From Plectrocnemia conspersa (lineage: Eukaryota > Arthropoda > Insecta > Trichoptera > Polycentropodidae), in the NCBI GenBank assembly GCA_009617715.1, contig VTFK01000011.1:186001-250000 (forward strand): a stretch of DNA of 64,000 bases, given 5' to 3'. The translations under genes were made by a program, and so were the position numbers. Every line of letters begins with the position of its first letter. Within the stretch, counting starts at the first letter, position 1. The notes below the pieces were generated by a model. That model saw nothing but the letters and a program-made list of their open reading frames with translations, was not told the DNA's origin and searched no databases. Below are positions 1-12,446 of the stretch, piece by piece.

Positions 1-734
1 TTTCAGCGATTACAAATTGTTCTTTACTCGTTATATTGTTTTTGGCTGTTAGTTGTTATGGAGAGCCATGTTAAAAAAAAAAACGCTACGTGGGGGGTTA
101 AAATTAAACAAAAAAATTGACTACCTGCGCTGTTAAAAATTGAAATTTTTTTTCTAAATTTATATAAAAGCTTGTTAATCACTATTTCTCGTCTAAAATT
201 TTTTAGAAAATGTTTTGATAATGCTTTAATTACAATTACAAATATGTTCTAAAAATGATTTTCGCTACTGATACTTTTGTATATTAGAATTGTGGATAAA
301 TTTGATTATCATTAGTGAAATCAAAATTGCAGATGGATTTGCATCCTTCGTTTAAGATTATAAAAAAAGCATTTTAAGTAAGCAAAAATTTAAAAAAATA
401 TATTTCACGATATTTACAATGTAAAAAATATTATTTTACTGCACTAAAAAAATTAATCAATAATATCAAGATATCGAATAAAATTACTATGTCGGTGTAA
501 TATATAGTGACTATAATAAATAATAAAGGTACATAAAATTTTGATACTTAATGCGTATTTACTTTTATTACAGACAGACATAAGTCTAATACATTTCAAT
601 GGAAATAATCAAATGACATAAAAAATACACACAAGTAATTATTAACCATGATTTAGAATGTGACATCTATATTATTCATTATAAATTATTGTATGTATAA
701 TAAATTGTAATCAATTGATGTCACTTTGCAGCTA

Positions 735-830
735 GGATCGGTTTTCAAAAATAAAAATTCTAGTCTGCTGCCGTGGCACGAGCCAGCGGCTTCTGGGTTT
801 GCAGTCTAGATCTTATGGACTACGCTATTC
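735..830 (-). repeat. Short tRNA-SINE-like fragment
   Basis: On the minus strand GAAGCCGCTGGCTCGTGCCA and then CGGCAGCAGACTAG resembles the 11.56-11.60 kb piece, sharing ACGGCAGCAGACT exactly. It is an isolated GC-richer patch in very A+T-rich DNA. Confidence 0.35.
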
Positions 831-3800
831 CGACATTATAAATTTAGTCTCATATATAAGATCAATCCCAGGTCATCGCCACTAGTACAATATAAATACA
901 CAAACACATGCCTTAATATACATAATATATTCGAACTGTATTAGTGTGAGTCGTTTGAGTTGTAACTTTTTAACTCTGAGTGAATTTGTTTATTGAGGAT
1001 CGCAATTTCGGGTTAAAGTGCTAATAACTGTTAATGTTAATGTAAACAGTTAAGGGTTTGTTTTATATGATTTTGAAACATAATATTGTGGTTTATATAA
1101 CACGTGTTAGATATACTACAATCATTTAACATATTTAGGCATATGGATGTTTTGGAATAAAAATATAATTTAATACTGCATTTAATTCTTATTTTTATGT
1201 TTGCTTGTACAATAGTATTTAACAATTTTTAATACTAAAATAAATAAAGCAATGTTTTATGTATTCCACGAATAATTAAAACAGGATTATTGTATATACA
1301 TTTTGCGAAAATTTTGTTTTGAAAATTCATTTAATAAATGTTATTTTGATTCGCATATTCTGGAAAATATTTTACGCGTAATAAATAAATTTCTCGCGTT
1401 ATATCGAATTTTATACAAACTGTTGTTTATAATTATAATTTATATCTACATGGTTTTGTAAATGATTTTGCATAAAATATATCAATAAAAATAATTATAA
1501 AACGTTCCTTAATTTATATTTGATATTATTTTTTATTTAATTAAAAATAATTAAGATGTTGCATGATGAACAACACAAGTATTTCTTATGACTTAAATTA
1601 TAGTTTTTTTATTTACATATATTTTAATTATTACATAAAAAATCGTAATGATCAATATATGGATTTTTGTAATATAAAATGTAGCAATATAACATTTTAG
1701 TTTATTTTAAATATAATTGTATTTTAATGCAGTTGACTTTTATTGTAAATATATAGAAAATTTTCTATAAAATACTTTTAATAAATTCCATAAAACATTT
1801 AATTATGATAGTTTGCAGTTTGATTATTTAATAAAACATAAGCTTTATCTCAGAATAAATCGCTTGGAACAAAATGTTTTCTTAAATGCAGAAATCTGCA
1901 AATCAAATTACGTCATCACAGTAAATTGACCACTCACATGTCACGAGTCATGGTGCGTGGATGATGCGTAATCTCTTGCAATATTGCACTATTTACTATC
2001 ATTATTATTTCACGATTTATTGTTTTAATTTCAACGTAACGAGACGTTTAAAAAAAGTCTGAAAAATTTCTCCCAAGGAATTCTCGATAAAGCGTTTCAA
2101 GACATATCCTATACATACAAACGTATCCCGAGATTGAGTGATATAAGGCATGTGAGTTGGAGTCTAGCCGAGGGGAGAAGACATTCTAAAGACGACTAAC
2201 ATGCAATAAATTGCAGTTTCACACTCGGTTGCTTTCCGCGATGAGTGGCTTCATCCAGATTGAGTTCAAAACGTCACGAAGCCGTGTTTTCCTTTGATTT
2301 TGTAAATAAACCGAGGGTGTGTCTTCCACCCGCTTCTCTGCCGTGAAAATTTTCCGACAATTTCCTAATATATTAGGCTTGACGTCCTTTGAAATCAATT
2401 TATAATCTCAAATACGTATATAATAATAATGAAGACTTTGATAAATCATTGGATTCGAGATTTAAATATATACATATATAATAATCCCACATTGCTGTCT
2501 AATTATTATTTTATTTAACCACCACCTGTACAATTAATTGGAATTATTCATTCTTACGACTATTTCGAACAAATGAAAATAAGTCTTGAAAGTTAGGCTA
2601 CACATTAGGCCACAATGAAAAGGAGATCGTGACCAAACAATTGCGTTAATAATTGTAAATATTTTACGGACCACGTAAAACACATCTCTCATAAGTACTA
2701 TTACAAAGTAACTATTTATATGGAAAGGGGACGCGCTGGACAATGCGTTTTACCTTGCGCATAATACTATTGTTCTTCTACACTTGGTTACCGATCGCCG
2801 AAGGGATATGTATTTTTTAGACATAAAGCGTATTCAAAAAGAAATGCAGTTAGTCCGCAAATACCTTCAACTGCGATTCGCCAGAAGTGAATCAGCATTA
2901 TAAAATATGTGGCAGCTTGTCACAGAGGCGCAGTAAAAGAAACGCCACGAAGTCACAGCAGCATAGATGATCATAAAAATACATCAGCATCACCACGGAA
3001 ACATATCACGATAGACGCAGCTGATTCATAAAATCACAGCCGACAATAATACAAATCGACATGCCAGCGATGGTTGTTAAACTTCCAAGACCTGCCCATT
3101 CAACTCCACCGCCTGATAGCGGGATCTACATTTTTTTATACATGTGGTAATTTATATATGTTTTTGGCGCAAAGTCAGAAAGCCCGAAATAACTATTTTA
3201 TTACTAATTAATTAATTACTATCTGTAAAAAAATACTCAATTGATGGAAATAATTAAAGCATAAAATATTTTAAGGGCACTTGGAAAAAGTTAAAGAGGC
3301 GATAGATCATCACAAATAAAAAAAAATTTTGGTTGAAAATTTCATATATAAGTAAAAATTAATGTAAACTTAATAACAGATTAATGAATTTTTAATCAAA
3401 AAAATTTACATTTTCAGGTCTTAACTTTCTTAAAATATTAAAAATATTCTAGTTAAATTTGAAACTTTATCGTTAAAACAAAAGTTTTTTTTATAGTAGA
3501 TATATGATATAAGATAAGTATCAATTAAAAAAGTTACTAAAACCAAACAATAAAAGTCTAACTGATTTTCATCATACATTTTGTATTGACTTGGCAGTAA
3601 CTGAAATTAAATTTTTTCGAATGTTGCGTGCAAAAAACGCATTACTGAAAAATGTTTTAGACTTGCATCTCTAATTAAACCAATAAAATATCTTTAGACC
3701 ATATGATAAAAATAAGATTTTAGAATTCAACGAGCAAACAAAAATTGAAAAACTAAGTCGTAGATATGCAATTTAAAAAAAATAATACATATCAAACCTT

Positions 3801-4031
3801 CCACTGGAGTACATTTTTAACATTCTTAAATACTTAGTAATTAAGAATCATAAAATCGTTACTCATAATTGCTTATAAATAAGATCCATATATTTGTAAA
3901 ATTTAATATGACTAATTTTAATTTTAATAAAAGTCCCTTGCGGTCGTAAAGTAGGGTTTTCCCGGAAAATGACATCCCTACAATATGTGCTTCTCGTTTG
4001 ATAGTCCGTGTCTCTTCGGCCTCTCTCTGGG

Positions 4032-4051
4032 TATATATATATATATATATA
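4032..4051. repeat. (TA)n microsatellite
   Basis: An uninterrupted TA run. Similar short TA runs occur near 18157, 19830 and 50615. Confidence 0.7.
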
Positions 4052-6154
4052 CCCATCCTTTGTGAGCCGCAAAGTCCGATATTGCTTTGATTTAAACCTG
4101 AACGGGTTCGTAAAAGAGATTCGGGGGTTTATCAAAAGCTTCTTTTTCACACCGACGGCGATATAATTTTATATTAGTCGATGCGGTTTATTTTTCACGT
4201 CATCCATCGCAGAAGGAAAAGCGATCGTTTTCAATTTTCTTTTTTTGGTTTTTCTTAAAGCTTTACCTACTAAACGGGATTTGCTGACAAATGGATTGCA
4301 CTAATGGCGGCTGACAGTCTCCCCCTCAATCTGCTAGACGGCACACTTATTTTTATAAATTGCTATGTAATAAAAATCTTACGTAGTTTCTTATAAAATA
4401 ATTTATTTTGTTGAAATAAAATATTATTTTATTAATTCTTTAATGCATTTGAATTAGTTTGAATCGTTTAGCATAAAATGTTGGAGGCCCTGTCGCAAAA
4501 TATTTCGATTGCCCCTTCTTTATTCGTCTAGGAAGTGTTGCATCGATCGAAATTAATGGTAATCAGAAAGAGTGCAGGATCTGAAGAATAAAGTGGATCA
4601 GTTAAATTCCAGTTAAAATTTTCTTTTTAAGGATGCTAACCATATCTGTAGTTATAAAACAAACATACAAAATTGACTTGTCTGATAAATTCAGTCAAAA
4701 ATATATAGTCAGCTATGACCTAACTTCAGTACGACTGACTCAATCAAACTTTTTAATTGGTTTATATACGTATATTTATATTTGTCGTCTGCACGTTCAA
4801 CCCCTCGTTTTCCTATCTTTTTTCCATCATCAAAATTCCGTATTGAACCACACTCCCGACATCACACATAACAAATGGACTTTCCGTCGCCGCGCTAATA
4901 ACACAGCAGTGCATTACTGCTCGGCGACTATCCAGACGATAGATGGCCGCCGAGGATAAAAGTTCGAAGAAAAAGTAAGCAAGCCAGGAAATATCATGAA
5001 TAAATACGACATTAATCACATCCGCCCTTGGCTGGAAGCTGAGCAAGCACCGGCGTTAAAGTCACGCTCCATAAAGCCCCATAGAACGACCATTGTTTCT
5101 GTAGAGCGAGGTTGCGAAAAACAACACTTGCGAAACTATTAACTCTTCATTTTTCTCTTGTCGTAGACTTGCGAACGCCCTGTGAATGGAGATGCAAATT
5201 TTCGCGAGGAGGTCTTTTGTGGTCTATGGGAGAGTTTTGCGTCCGAAATAATTTAGAAACAATTTTAATGAATGTCGTCGTAGAAAAACGAAAAGAAAGA
5301 ATTCGTTGAACATAAAATGGTAAGTGAAAACAACCATAGAGCGAAACGTGAGCGTTTCGCGAAATTTGAGCATTTGACTCGTTGAATATATGAATATATG
5401 AAATTTTAGAGGAAATTTAAATAGTTATATTGTTATTCAATTTTATTCGAATTCACTGTATAAAATATGTAATATATATAAAAGTAAAAAAATTTAATTA
5501 AAATATTAATATAAGATTTGATTGACAAATCGCTAAATATTTAAATAACCCATTTATGCTTTTAATCTTGCAAAATATACAACACATTGAGTGCTCATAA
5601 AATTGTTAGTACTTTGTAGCAATAACAGTTTTCTATCACCAATAAATATTTTATGGTAGTTTTACTAACGTGCCACATGTAATATATTACTTTTCAGTAT
5701 TTTTAAAATTTACTACAAAATAGTAAATATTATTTGAAATTCGCGTTAAAAATAACATAACTTCATTTTCTAAACATAAAATTGCAATAAACATTTATTA
5801 ATAATAATGCAATAAATTACTTAAATGCTAGTTACTAGGGCACGATGGTCTTAATTTATTTTAAATAAATAAATAAATATCAAATGGTCTATAAAATAAA
5901 TATATTTTAAAAAATAAATAAATGTAAAAAGAACTTAAAAATATCTGCACAAACAAAAATCACCGGAAAATATATTAACCAATACTAATTTGGAAAAATC
6001 TGTAATGCTATCTAGCGCTTTTTGGACTTCCTACACACTAACAAATCAGAGATAGATAATCATGTAGTAAGCGTAGTTAATTTGCTTAAAATAACTTACT
6101 CTAAAATTACTATCACTATTTATCTAAAATTATTTAATGCGTGCTTTGCCACCA

Positions 6155-6873
6155 GGACCGCGAGAGCAAACCCGGACCCTGGAAAAACAATGATTCCGGG
6201 CCTCATGACAAAAATTGAACTTTATATATTTTTTAACACCGTAATATAATTTCTTGAATAAATAATAATAGGCACCAGTTAACGCTTTCTATGCTACAAA
6301 TAAAAATATAAATTAGCCATTGTTGCAAAATATTTTAACTAGGAATTAAAAATCTACTCATAATATTTATCTAATATTTTTTTTAATATGAAGTCGCTTT
6401 GCTTACTATGATGTATTTATTATCCTGATGAAGAACATACAAATGATTGTATGTGGAGCAAAAAAAATTGTACAATGCATAGAAATACAAGTAAAGTATG
6501 CAAATAAAAAAAATTGGGTGAAACAATCGATTTTTTTGACAATAAGGATAGAGAAATAAAATGTAAATAGATAAAAATTTATGATTCGAGGAAAATGAGG
6601 ATCATTGATCTCCTCTTATTTCCCCGGTCATATACAGAGCCGCCGAGAGCGAACCCGGGCCCTAGAAAAACAATGAAAAACAAACCGGGCCTCATGACAA
6701 AAATGGCATTTTATATATTTTTTAACATCGTAATATAATTTATTTAATAAATAATAATATGCTACAAATAAATATAAAAATTGGCCACTGCTGTGACATA
6801 TTTTCTGAAGTCATATTTTATGCGAAATATTTTAATTAGGCATTAAAAAATCTACTCATAATATTCATCTCAT
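6155..6873 (+). repeat. Two direct copies of a GC-headed repeat, 480 bp apart
   Basis: 6155-6375 and 6637-6873 share a GC-rich head (GCGAACCCGGGCCCT-like, then CCGGGCCTCATGACAAAAAT) and an A+T-rich body (TTATATATTTTTTAACAYCG, then TAATATAATTT and AAAATCTACTCATAATATT). The GC-rich head resembles the inner part of insect hAT MITE ends, so these may be two insertions of one family. Confidence 0.65.
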
Positions 6874-6989
6874 AATAAATTTTCAGTCCAGGCCAAAATC
6901 AATAAAATAGTGCTATCGTGGTGAAAACGCACGATTATCAAGCGTTTATCTTTTTTATCGTTCAAATTTTAACAATATTATGAGTTAGA

Positions 6990-7130
6990 ATCGAATAAAG
7001 CACATCTAAACCGAATTTTGCCCAATAGGAGAGCGCAAAAAACAATTATCCCTTCTCAGAAGTCAAAAGTGATAATTGTTTTTGCGCTCTCCTATTGACC
7101 AAAATTCAGTTTGAATATACTTTGATGAGC
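6990..7130. repeat. Long imperfect inverted repeat (foldback MITE or hairpin)
   Basis: The arms 6994-7050 and 7071-7127 pair nearly throughout; the core AATAGGAGAGCGCAAAAA pairs perfectly and the outer part differs mainly by transitions. The spacer is 20 bases. The outer transitions suggest an old mobile insertion, but a transcript would fold into a stable hairpin. Confidence 0.65.
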
Positions 7131-10100
7131 CCTCTTATATTAGAAGTCCATAGTAATATCGGTAAGGATAGCTATATTATTTTTAAAACATAGTGTAATA
7201 TCGAAATGCAGAGAAACTATGGAGCAATACGTGAGATGTATTTTTTCTTCCTGAGAGATGAGTTGGCTTAGTTTGTATTTTGGACTATAATTACTATAAT
7301 TAGTTCTAGAACTTTCATTAGGTTAGATTTGGGTTTGAACAGCAAATGGACGTTTCGTAACTGTCAAATTGAGCTGCATATTAATTAAATTATATTTTTC
7401 TAGTAGAAATACATATCTACTGGTGAAAATGTATTTGGACTTTAATAGTGAAAATATAACTTTACTAAAAAATACACGTACAAAACTATAATAATTATTT
7501 TAATAAATGGAAAATTAAAATAAACGAAAAGAAAATTCAAGCAATGATTTTTACAACACGCAGACAACCTATGTTTTCAGTTCTTAAACAAGAAAACTGC
7601 ATTAAATTGAGCATGACAGTAAAATAACTGGATATACACAGTCTCCAAGCTTAAAAAAAGTTCAAAAGACTTGTTGCTATTGCGGCCATAAAACCGATTT
7701 TTAACAGAAAACATTTTTTACTTACATTTAAAACTTTTATAGTTTATTTATATTAGCAACAATTAAATAACATTGCCACAATCATACGAAAAATCCCTAG
7801 ATTCGCTAACTACGATAAGATAAAACATGAATTTAAATATAAAAAATGTCTCAGTTCATGTACAAAAAAAATAGTACGATAGATATTTTAAAATATAAAT
7901 CAAAACGCAATTGACTTATAAAATAATTCGTCTAATTAGTACCTAGATTTTCGCAAGAGTTCACACCTCATCGATCGGATGCTAAAGCAGACAAGTACCC
8001 GTGAAGCAAATTCGCAAGCTGCTTAACGAGCAGCTTTAAGCTTCGCCACCGTATCACAAAAGCTTTTTGCGATATCTTGTTGCACAAAGTAATAAGGAAT
8101 GAACTGCAACACGGAGGGGCCAAAGCGAAATCGCAACATGACGTCACCTTATTACTGTGTGCCCTAACGATGCAGGCGAATCTCATCACGGTTGTCCTTC
8201 TACGTCAATTTCCACAATACATACCCATAAATACTATATAAATACCCCCCTTGCTGGTGCGTACATCCCATCTATATACAATTTATGTTTCCCTCGTTTA
8301 ATTATCACAGCGCCGGCAGCAAATTTCGATGGACTGTGGATGTGTCTATGTATACAAATTGGATATGCACACCTATGTATACAAACACAATATAACGATT
8401 ATTAGTTGGCTGTGTTGAAATATTTGTTTACACCTTCGCGAGCAAATCGCGTATATAATATATTTATATATTAAATTAATAGAATCATTTGATGTCTTTT
8501 AAAACAATTATCATTCTAATAAGGTTTAGTTTTTTGGACGTGGCGTTGCAAGGGATGTAATTTAAGAGTAATCTCCGCGACGAGAAGACAAAGGGAGATC
8601 TGTTTAAATAACGACCTAAATTATTTTTTTTATCAAGGGGTGGTGGTGGCATCAAAAGAATTTCAGACGATGAAAACGACATTTTTCAAGCGAAGAATTT
8701 CAAGGAAGTTTTCGTCGATTTAAAATGTCGGTGCGTAAAGCGAAGGCTTTTAATTAAAATCGTTCCCTCGCTTCTAATCGGTATCGGGTGGTAGAGCCTC
8801 TAAATAATGCACAATAAAATATATAACGATTAAGAAATGCAATATAAATAATTTATTAAAAATAAAATTATATTTTTAAAAGATTACAACACCAGATTAA
8901 ATATTTTTATTCCAATTAGGGATAAAAAAAGTTAGGACCCGTCTTATTAATTATTATTAATTTTTTGAAAAAGTATACTAATTAAAAATTTAATTATATT
9001 ATACAAAATAAGAAGTAAGTCAGTTACGGAAAATTAAAAAACTCATTTAAGTTAATTATATTCATCTGAGCTTATCGAAGGATTATTCCCCTTTCAATGG
9101 AATTTGTCAATAATCTCTATAATAAAGTCTTAAGGTTCTGCATCTCTGTCTATTTGTGTTTTCTTAAGCTTTACAATATGATGTAAGGCGGATTATTCTA
9201 ATTTTATTAAAACTTCAAAATAAAATTGAAGCCCTTATATATATAATTAGTTTTGCATTCAACTAGATTTATTTAATACAGGGTAAATAACATTATATTG
9301 GAATAAAATTCCGCCTTACATATTTAATTTCCGTATAAAATAGAAAAGCAACACTGAGTCAATCTGCAAGATGTCGGGTCGGAGTACTCAAATTTAGTTA
9401 AAAATTATTTAAAAAATAGAGTTAAAACACGTTTACATTTATCTGATTGTATTTTATAATTAGACTTGATACAAATTAGTAATATATATTAATAGTATAA
9501 GTCATAGGTCAGAAAGAAAGAATTTTTTTTGCAAATTTATCATCTATTTTCATATTTTATCTATTCAAATCTAATACGAATTTTATATCACAGTGTCTCT
9601 AAGCTTTATTTATAAAAATAATGTATTGTTTTTTTTTCAGATAACATTTCCTTAAACTGGGACTCGAAATTCGTAACTTCATATCGTATACATTTACTGC
9701 AAATCGTCATTTATAAATGCTGACTTTAAAGTGTGCTTTAATGTACTATTGACATAGGTTCTGACAAATATAAAAATAAGTCCTTAAGGATATTTTTTCA
9801 TTTATATATTTACGTAATTCCGCATAAGTAAGGAATAACTCATTCTGCCACTAAAATTTGATACAATAAAATTAAAAATTCGTAATAAATACACATAAAA
9901 TATTTAATATTAAATCCTAAAAGAATAAATCAGAAAAATAAGAAGCATGTTAAATAAAATAAAATTATGTAGTGATATGATATATGTATCATATATTAAT
10001 TTAATTTAATTTGATTAAAGCTGGATGAATTAATTAAAAAAATATTTTTTAATTTCTCTGCAATTATTCCTAATTGATTTTGGTAAATTTTTAAAGGTTT

Positions 10101-10304
10101 TAAATGCAAAATATTTTAAAGAATTTTTACCGAACTTTACATATCTTAATTTACTATATTCCTCATCTAAAATACACATTTCTGTCAAGTAAAGATTCTC
10201 AATTGTAAAGTAAAATGTAATTTTTTAAATTGAAATGTATTTTGCACTTACATCAACATTTGAATACCTCCAAGAATGTACTATTTTTATCTAGCTCTTA
10301 TATT

Positions 10305-10692
10305 ATACAAAATAATGCCTATTTTTTAAAGTGCATTCGATATAATTTAACATAGACTTAGCTAGGGTGTTGAGAATCGTTAAAATTTAGGTAGCACTAA
10401 ATAAAGCATAAGAAAATATTTTGCAATCATTTGCTATTAAATTGCCTATTGATGTTACCCACAATGTGCCCAAGACTTCCAGCAACTATTCTCACTGACT
10501 ATACAAAATAATTGCTATTTTTAAAGTACATTTGTTATAATTTAACATAAATTTAGCTAGGGCGTTGAGAGTCGTTAAAGTTTAGGTAGCACAGGATAAA
10601 GATTACGAAAATCTTTCGCAATAATTTGCTATTAAATTGCCTATTAATGTTACTCACAATGTGCTCAAAACTTCTAGTAAGTATTCTCACAT
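10305..10692 (+). repeat. Two-copy tandem duplication, period about 196 bp
   Basis: The segment starting ATACAAAATAAT at 10305 recurs from 10501 with shared blocks TAGCTAGGGYGTTGAGARTC, TTAGGTAGCAC and TTTGCTATTAAATTGCCTAT. There is no coding content. Confidence 0.8.
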
Positions 10693-11196
10693 AAAGCCTA
10701 AAAAACATAAGACTTTAAAAGATTTTAAAATCGGTAAATGGCTTTATGTTATAAGTTAATAACTAACTTTAGTTACAAACTCATTTTCCTTAATTTATTT
10801 TCGCGAAAATCATGTGTGCTGTGATAAAAAAGCTTATTATGAATATCGTGTCAAATGTCATTTTTTTATTCTTTTAACACAGAGATAACATCATCGCACA
10901 ATAATTATAATGCTTTGTAATTTATTTTGATAAACTTCAATATGCTTTAAAAATACGATATAAACACAGGTTAAAAAATGAGTACAAAATATCACAAAAA
11001 AGTTACACGGCGCATTAAATACGCTGTAAAATTATTACTGTGTATCGTCACAGCAGAATGCAAAGCAATAGGAACACCACATACGGTCATATCTCACAAC
11101 TTCCGTTCCATTAAAGCGTATACATTGAATTTTGAAGAGTTTAAAAATGAAATATAATTCCAGCTCGCGGGCCGTACTTTGCTTATTTAGTCATGC

Positions 11197-11247
11197 TTTT
11201 ATAAGTATACATTAAAAAATCAAGTTTTATAATGTATACTTATAAAA
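11197..11247. repeat. Perfect 18-bp inverted repeat
   Basis: TTTTATAAGTATACATTA at 11197-11214 is exactly complementary to 11230-11247 with a 15-base spacer. It is A+T-rich, so the stem is weak; a mobile-element remnant or chance rearrangement is possible. Confidence 0.5.
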
Positions 11248-11439
11248 ATAGAGATTAGTATAATTTCCATTCTGATTTACCACATTTATTTCTTTGATAT
11301 TTATGATATTGTTTATGAATTTTTAATATTTAATATGTCAAACTTATCCCGAATTTAAATAATCATCACGATATTTTTCCGTGAGATTAGGAAAATCAAA
11401 GAAAACCGAATCTTTTATAATTGATCGAAATTTAAATTA

Positions 11440-11610
11440 TATAATAATCACTATTTCTGATATTCCAGACACAATATATTGCAAAACACTGAGATCCATA
11501 TAGGATTCAAACTTAGATATTTTAAATGAGAGTCACTAACTTATATTAATGGTCGAACTCGAAGGCTGCGGGTTTGAGTCACGGCAGCAGACTCTTAAAA
11601 AATGCTTATT
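11440..11610. repeat. Two abutting SINE pieces in opposite orientation
   Basis: The left half carries the minus-strand B-box block of the 42-kb SINE (inverse of GATCCATATAGGATTCAAAC). The right half carries a plus-strand head with GCGGGTTTGAGTCACGGCAG and then CAGACTC, a decayed B box. Both are only partial. Confidence 0.45.
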
Positions 11611-12180
11611 AATTAAAACTAACATCTGTTGATTATATATATATATATACATACATTAATTTATATTTAATTAAATATAAATATCATCGATCCCATATCT
11701 TAATATTTAATTACTTCATTATGTCTGATTGACTTAGCCTGTTTGTATAGATTTACCTCATTGTAGCACATTGGGCTTACGACAATGCATGAAAAATCGT
11801 ATTAAACCCATCTGTTATTTTAATAAAATAAATTAAATTTAAAATAGTACTACGCTTTGCCGATATTCCAAATAATTAAGCCATATTTGAGGACGCTACG
11901 AATTATTGTACCACAAATAAATTATCAAAGTGACTCCGCGCTCCGCATAACAAAAGAGAGCATCCTTGACGCCTAATTACAAACTTTATTTTTGCTTAAA
12001 TAGCTTTCACATTAATTTTAAATAGGCTTATCGTAGTTATGAAACTTTAAACCAGCTAAAAAAAGTTTATTCTGGAAATTTTTACATTTTAGGATGGTGA
12101 GATGGTGAGATGCTAAGTTGGAATGCTAGTGAGAGCTAAAAAATACGGTGATTTTGAGATGTGTAAAGTTAATAAAAAAA

Positions 12181-12310
12181 TCAAGACAAACTGAATGCTT
12201 TTTCAAAGTCGGTTAAGACAACGACGACCTGGATTTTAGTATCAAAGGGCAAAAGAGGTGAGTAGTCGTGGAATGACGCTGATGAAAACCGCTTTGCTGG
12301 TTCACTAAAG
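12181..12310 (-). mobile_element. Small Jockey-like RT fragment
   Basis: On the minus strand QQSGFHQRHSTTTH (the GFRxxxST motif) is followed, after a frameshift, by IQVVVVLTDFEKAF (RT motif A). The pair matches the corresponding part of the LINE at 40360-40490 closely, so it is probably the same family. Confidence 0.6.
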
Positions 12311-12424
12311 CCAACCGACTTATATAAAATAATATTATACAACTAGGTACCGAAGAAACTGTGACTAGTCAAAAGTTTTTGCTAGACGATTTATCACTGA
12401 AATAAGATACATACAAATTGTTAG

Positions 12425-12446
12425 AAAAAAAAAAAAAAAAAAAAAA
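12425..12446. repeat. A22 homopolymer
   Basis: Twenty-two consecutive A residues with no recognised retroelement directly upstream. Confidence 0.6.

Noticed and set aside
3061..3148. Short plus-strand frame MPAMVVKLPRPAHSTPPPDS and on
   Set aside because: It is only 29 codons long, no family is recognised and no partner exon is seen.
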